DNA of 64,000 nt. Source: Neobacillus niacini (GTDB lineage: Bacteria > Bacillota > Bacilli > Bacillales > Cytobacillaceae). The stretch covers positions 283,183 to 347,182 of the forward strand of contig NZ_JAMBOB010000007.1 of assembly GCF_023715415.1 (NCBI RefSeq). Direction: 5' to 3'. Positions 63,163 to 64,000 of this stretch are shown here, in pieces (the stretch's first letter is position 1; every line of letters begins with the position of its first letter). Position numbers and translations under genes: made by a program. Below the pieces are notes generated by a model that did no database searches, was not told the DNA's origin, and saw only the letters and a program-made list of their open reading frames with translations.

Positions 63163-63810
63163 ATGGCTACGAACTTGGACTATTCCTCATCCTCGGCACA
63201 ATTCACTTTTGATATAAATACAAGCCCTGTAATGAGAAAGGATAATCAGAACTACATTAATGTTTTAGGTATCAACCAACTTAATACGCTCGAAAATGTG
63301 TCTTTACTTGATATTTTTCTAAGCGCAAATAACGTGATAGAACCACATTATCACCAGAATGCTGCTGAGCTCGTTTACTGCATTGCTGGTGCTGCGGTTG
63401 TATCGATCTTGAATCCATTTACCAAGCAAATTCAAAATTATCCGATTACCCCTGGTCAAGTAGCGAACGTTCCTCATGGTTGGTGGCACTACGAGGTGGC
63501 GACTGTTGATAACACACACCTTTTAGCGATTTTTAATGCACCTACCCCTGAAGTCATTCTAGGATCAGATATCTTAAAGTTGACACCCTCTGATATAATG
63601 GCCCACGCCTATTGCCTCGATGAAAACCAGTGGAAAGAAGCAATTAAACCAGTTGAACCTTCCACTTTTATAGGTCCACCAAAATCCTGCGAAAGAAGGA
63701 ATAGAAGAATAGATGCACAGTATTTAAACAACTACCATAATACTGGATATTCTGCACCGGCTTATTATCAACCAAATTATCAATATGCTACTTGGCCGCA
63801 ATATTATTGA
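63163..63810 (+). CDS. Cupin-domain protein
   Basis: A 215-residue protein with a cupin core (about 55-150): PHYHQNAAELVYCIAGAA gives the HxH...E metal ligands, then GQVANVPHGWWHYE with the last His. The C-terminal tail is rich in Tyr, Asn and Pro (PAYYQPNYQYATWPQYY), a composition seen in spore coat proteins; a coat or surface role is inference. GAAGGAAG precedes the ATG. Confidence 0.85.
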   Translation: MATNLDYSSSSAQFTFDINTSPVMRKDNQNYINVLGINQLNTLENVSLLDIFLSANNVIEPHYHQNAAELVYCIAGAAVVSILNPFTKQIQNYPITPGQVANVPHGWWHYEVATVDNTHLLAIFNAPTPEVILGSDILKLTPSDIMAHAYCLDENQWKEAIKPVEPSTFIGPPKSCERRNRRIDAQYLNNYHNTGYSAPAYYQPNYQYATWPQYY

Positions 63811-63817
63811 GATGATG

Positions 63818-63882
63818 CGACCATGTGACCATGGGGACGGTTCTTGTGGTCAGTGCTAACACATTTGCCCATAAGAAGAACG
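63818..63882 (+). repeat. Palindromic repeat R19 (right arm decayed)
   Basis: GTGACCATGGGGACGGTTCT + TGTGGTC, loop AGTGCTAACACATTT, then only a degenerate right arm. After it, up to the window end at 64000, nothing recognisable is seen. Confidence 0.88.
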
Positions 63883-64000
63883 AAATCGCTCCGCGATGGC
63901 TCTTTGGAAAATTCCTTATCCCTAAAAATGAATAAAAATAAAAAAGTATGTCTATCGTAGTATTGTTCAATCGCCAAACCAAACAATCTACGGAAGGACA

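Noticed and set aside
28499..63882. CRISPR array as explanation of the repeats
   Set aside because: Copies are kilobases apart, palindromic with paired arms, and have no regular spacers or cas genes.
63804..63986. Reverse frames with NRPHGH or TRTVPTV peptides, here and at many other repeat sites
   Set aside because: These peptides are translations of the palindromic repeat and do not indicate proteins.

Overview
The window looks like the chromosome of a low-GC, motile, endospore-forming Firmicute of the Bacillaceae (Bacillus/Neobacillus-like). The evidence is the Bacillus-type flagellar gene set with short FlgE and a SigD-like sigma factor, a gerA/gerC/gerB spore-germinant receptor operon, a YjcZ-type small sporulation protein, an HPr kinase, strong AGGAGG-type ribosome binding sites and frequent TTG/GTG starts. 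Genus is an inference; no rRNA or tRNA gene was seen.

Region 1 (1-28.5 kb) is flagellar: flagellin (5' end outside the window), a c-di-GMP-I riboswitch in front of a 1551-residue repeat adhesin, fliD (SigD promoter), a reverse-strand glucosaminidase, fliK-flgD-flgE, fliM-fliN1-fliT-fliS, then flgB-flgC-fliE-fliF-fliG-fliH-fliI-fliJ-fliN2-fliO-fliP-fliQ-fliR-flhB-flhA-flhF-flhG-sigD. Gene order differs from B. subtilis: there are no chemotaxis genes, motAB or fliL here. FliM lacks the N-terminal CheY-binding motif, which is instead on the first of two FliN proteins. FliP appears to start at CTG.

Region 2 (28.5-64 kb) is a mosaic of short operons: a truncated Ig-like gene, an SLT/CWB2 cell-wall protein, an MBL hydrolase, a nucleoside operon (deoD, MFS, deoB, GntR/HutC regulator), a PHP phosphatase, an exopolysaccharide-like operon (GH16, GT2, deacetylase), acetyltransferases, a HAD phosphatase, a VOC protein, a lipoprotein, two CBO0543-like membrane proteins, a two-component system, SDR and AKR oxidoreductases, a coiled-coil gene pair of unknown role, an HNH nuclease, an HPr kinase paralogue, the ger operon and a cupin protein.

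The most striking observation is a reverse-strand HesB/IscA-like gene (44827-45138) with an in-frame TGA at the position of the conserved metal-binding cysteine. A SECIS-like hairpin (GGU apical loop, bulged U) begins its loop 30 nt downstream, so this is a candidate selenoprotein. The second is a family of 19 dispersed palindromic repeats (core GGGGACGGTTCT...AGAACCGTCCCC), found only outside the flagellar region. They often supply stop codons to neighbouring genes. One copy is split by an IS3-family element and another by a 139-bp MITE-like element, both with clean target duplications.
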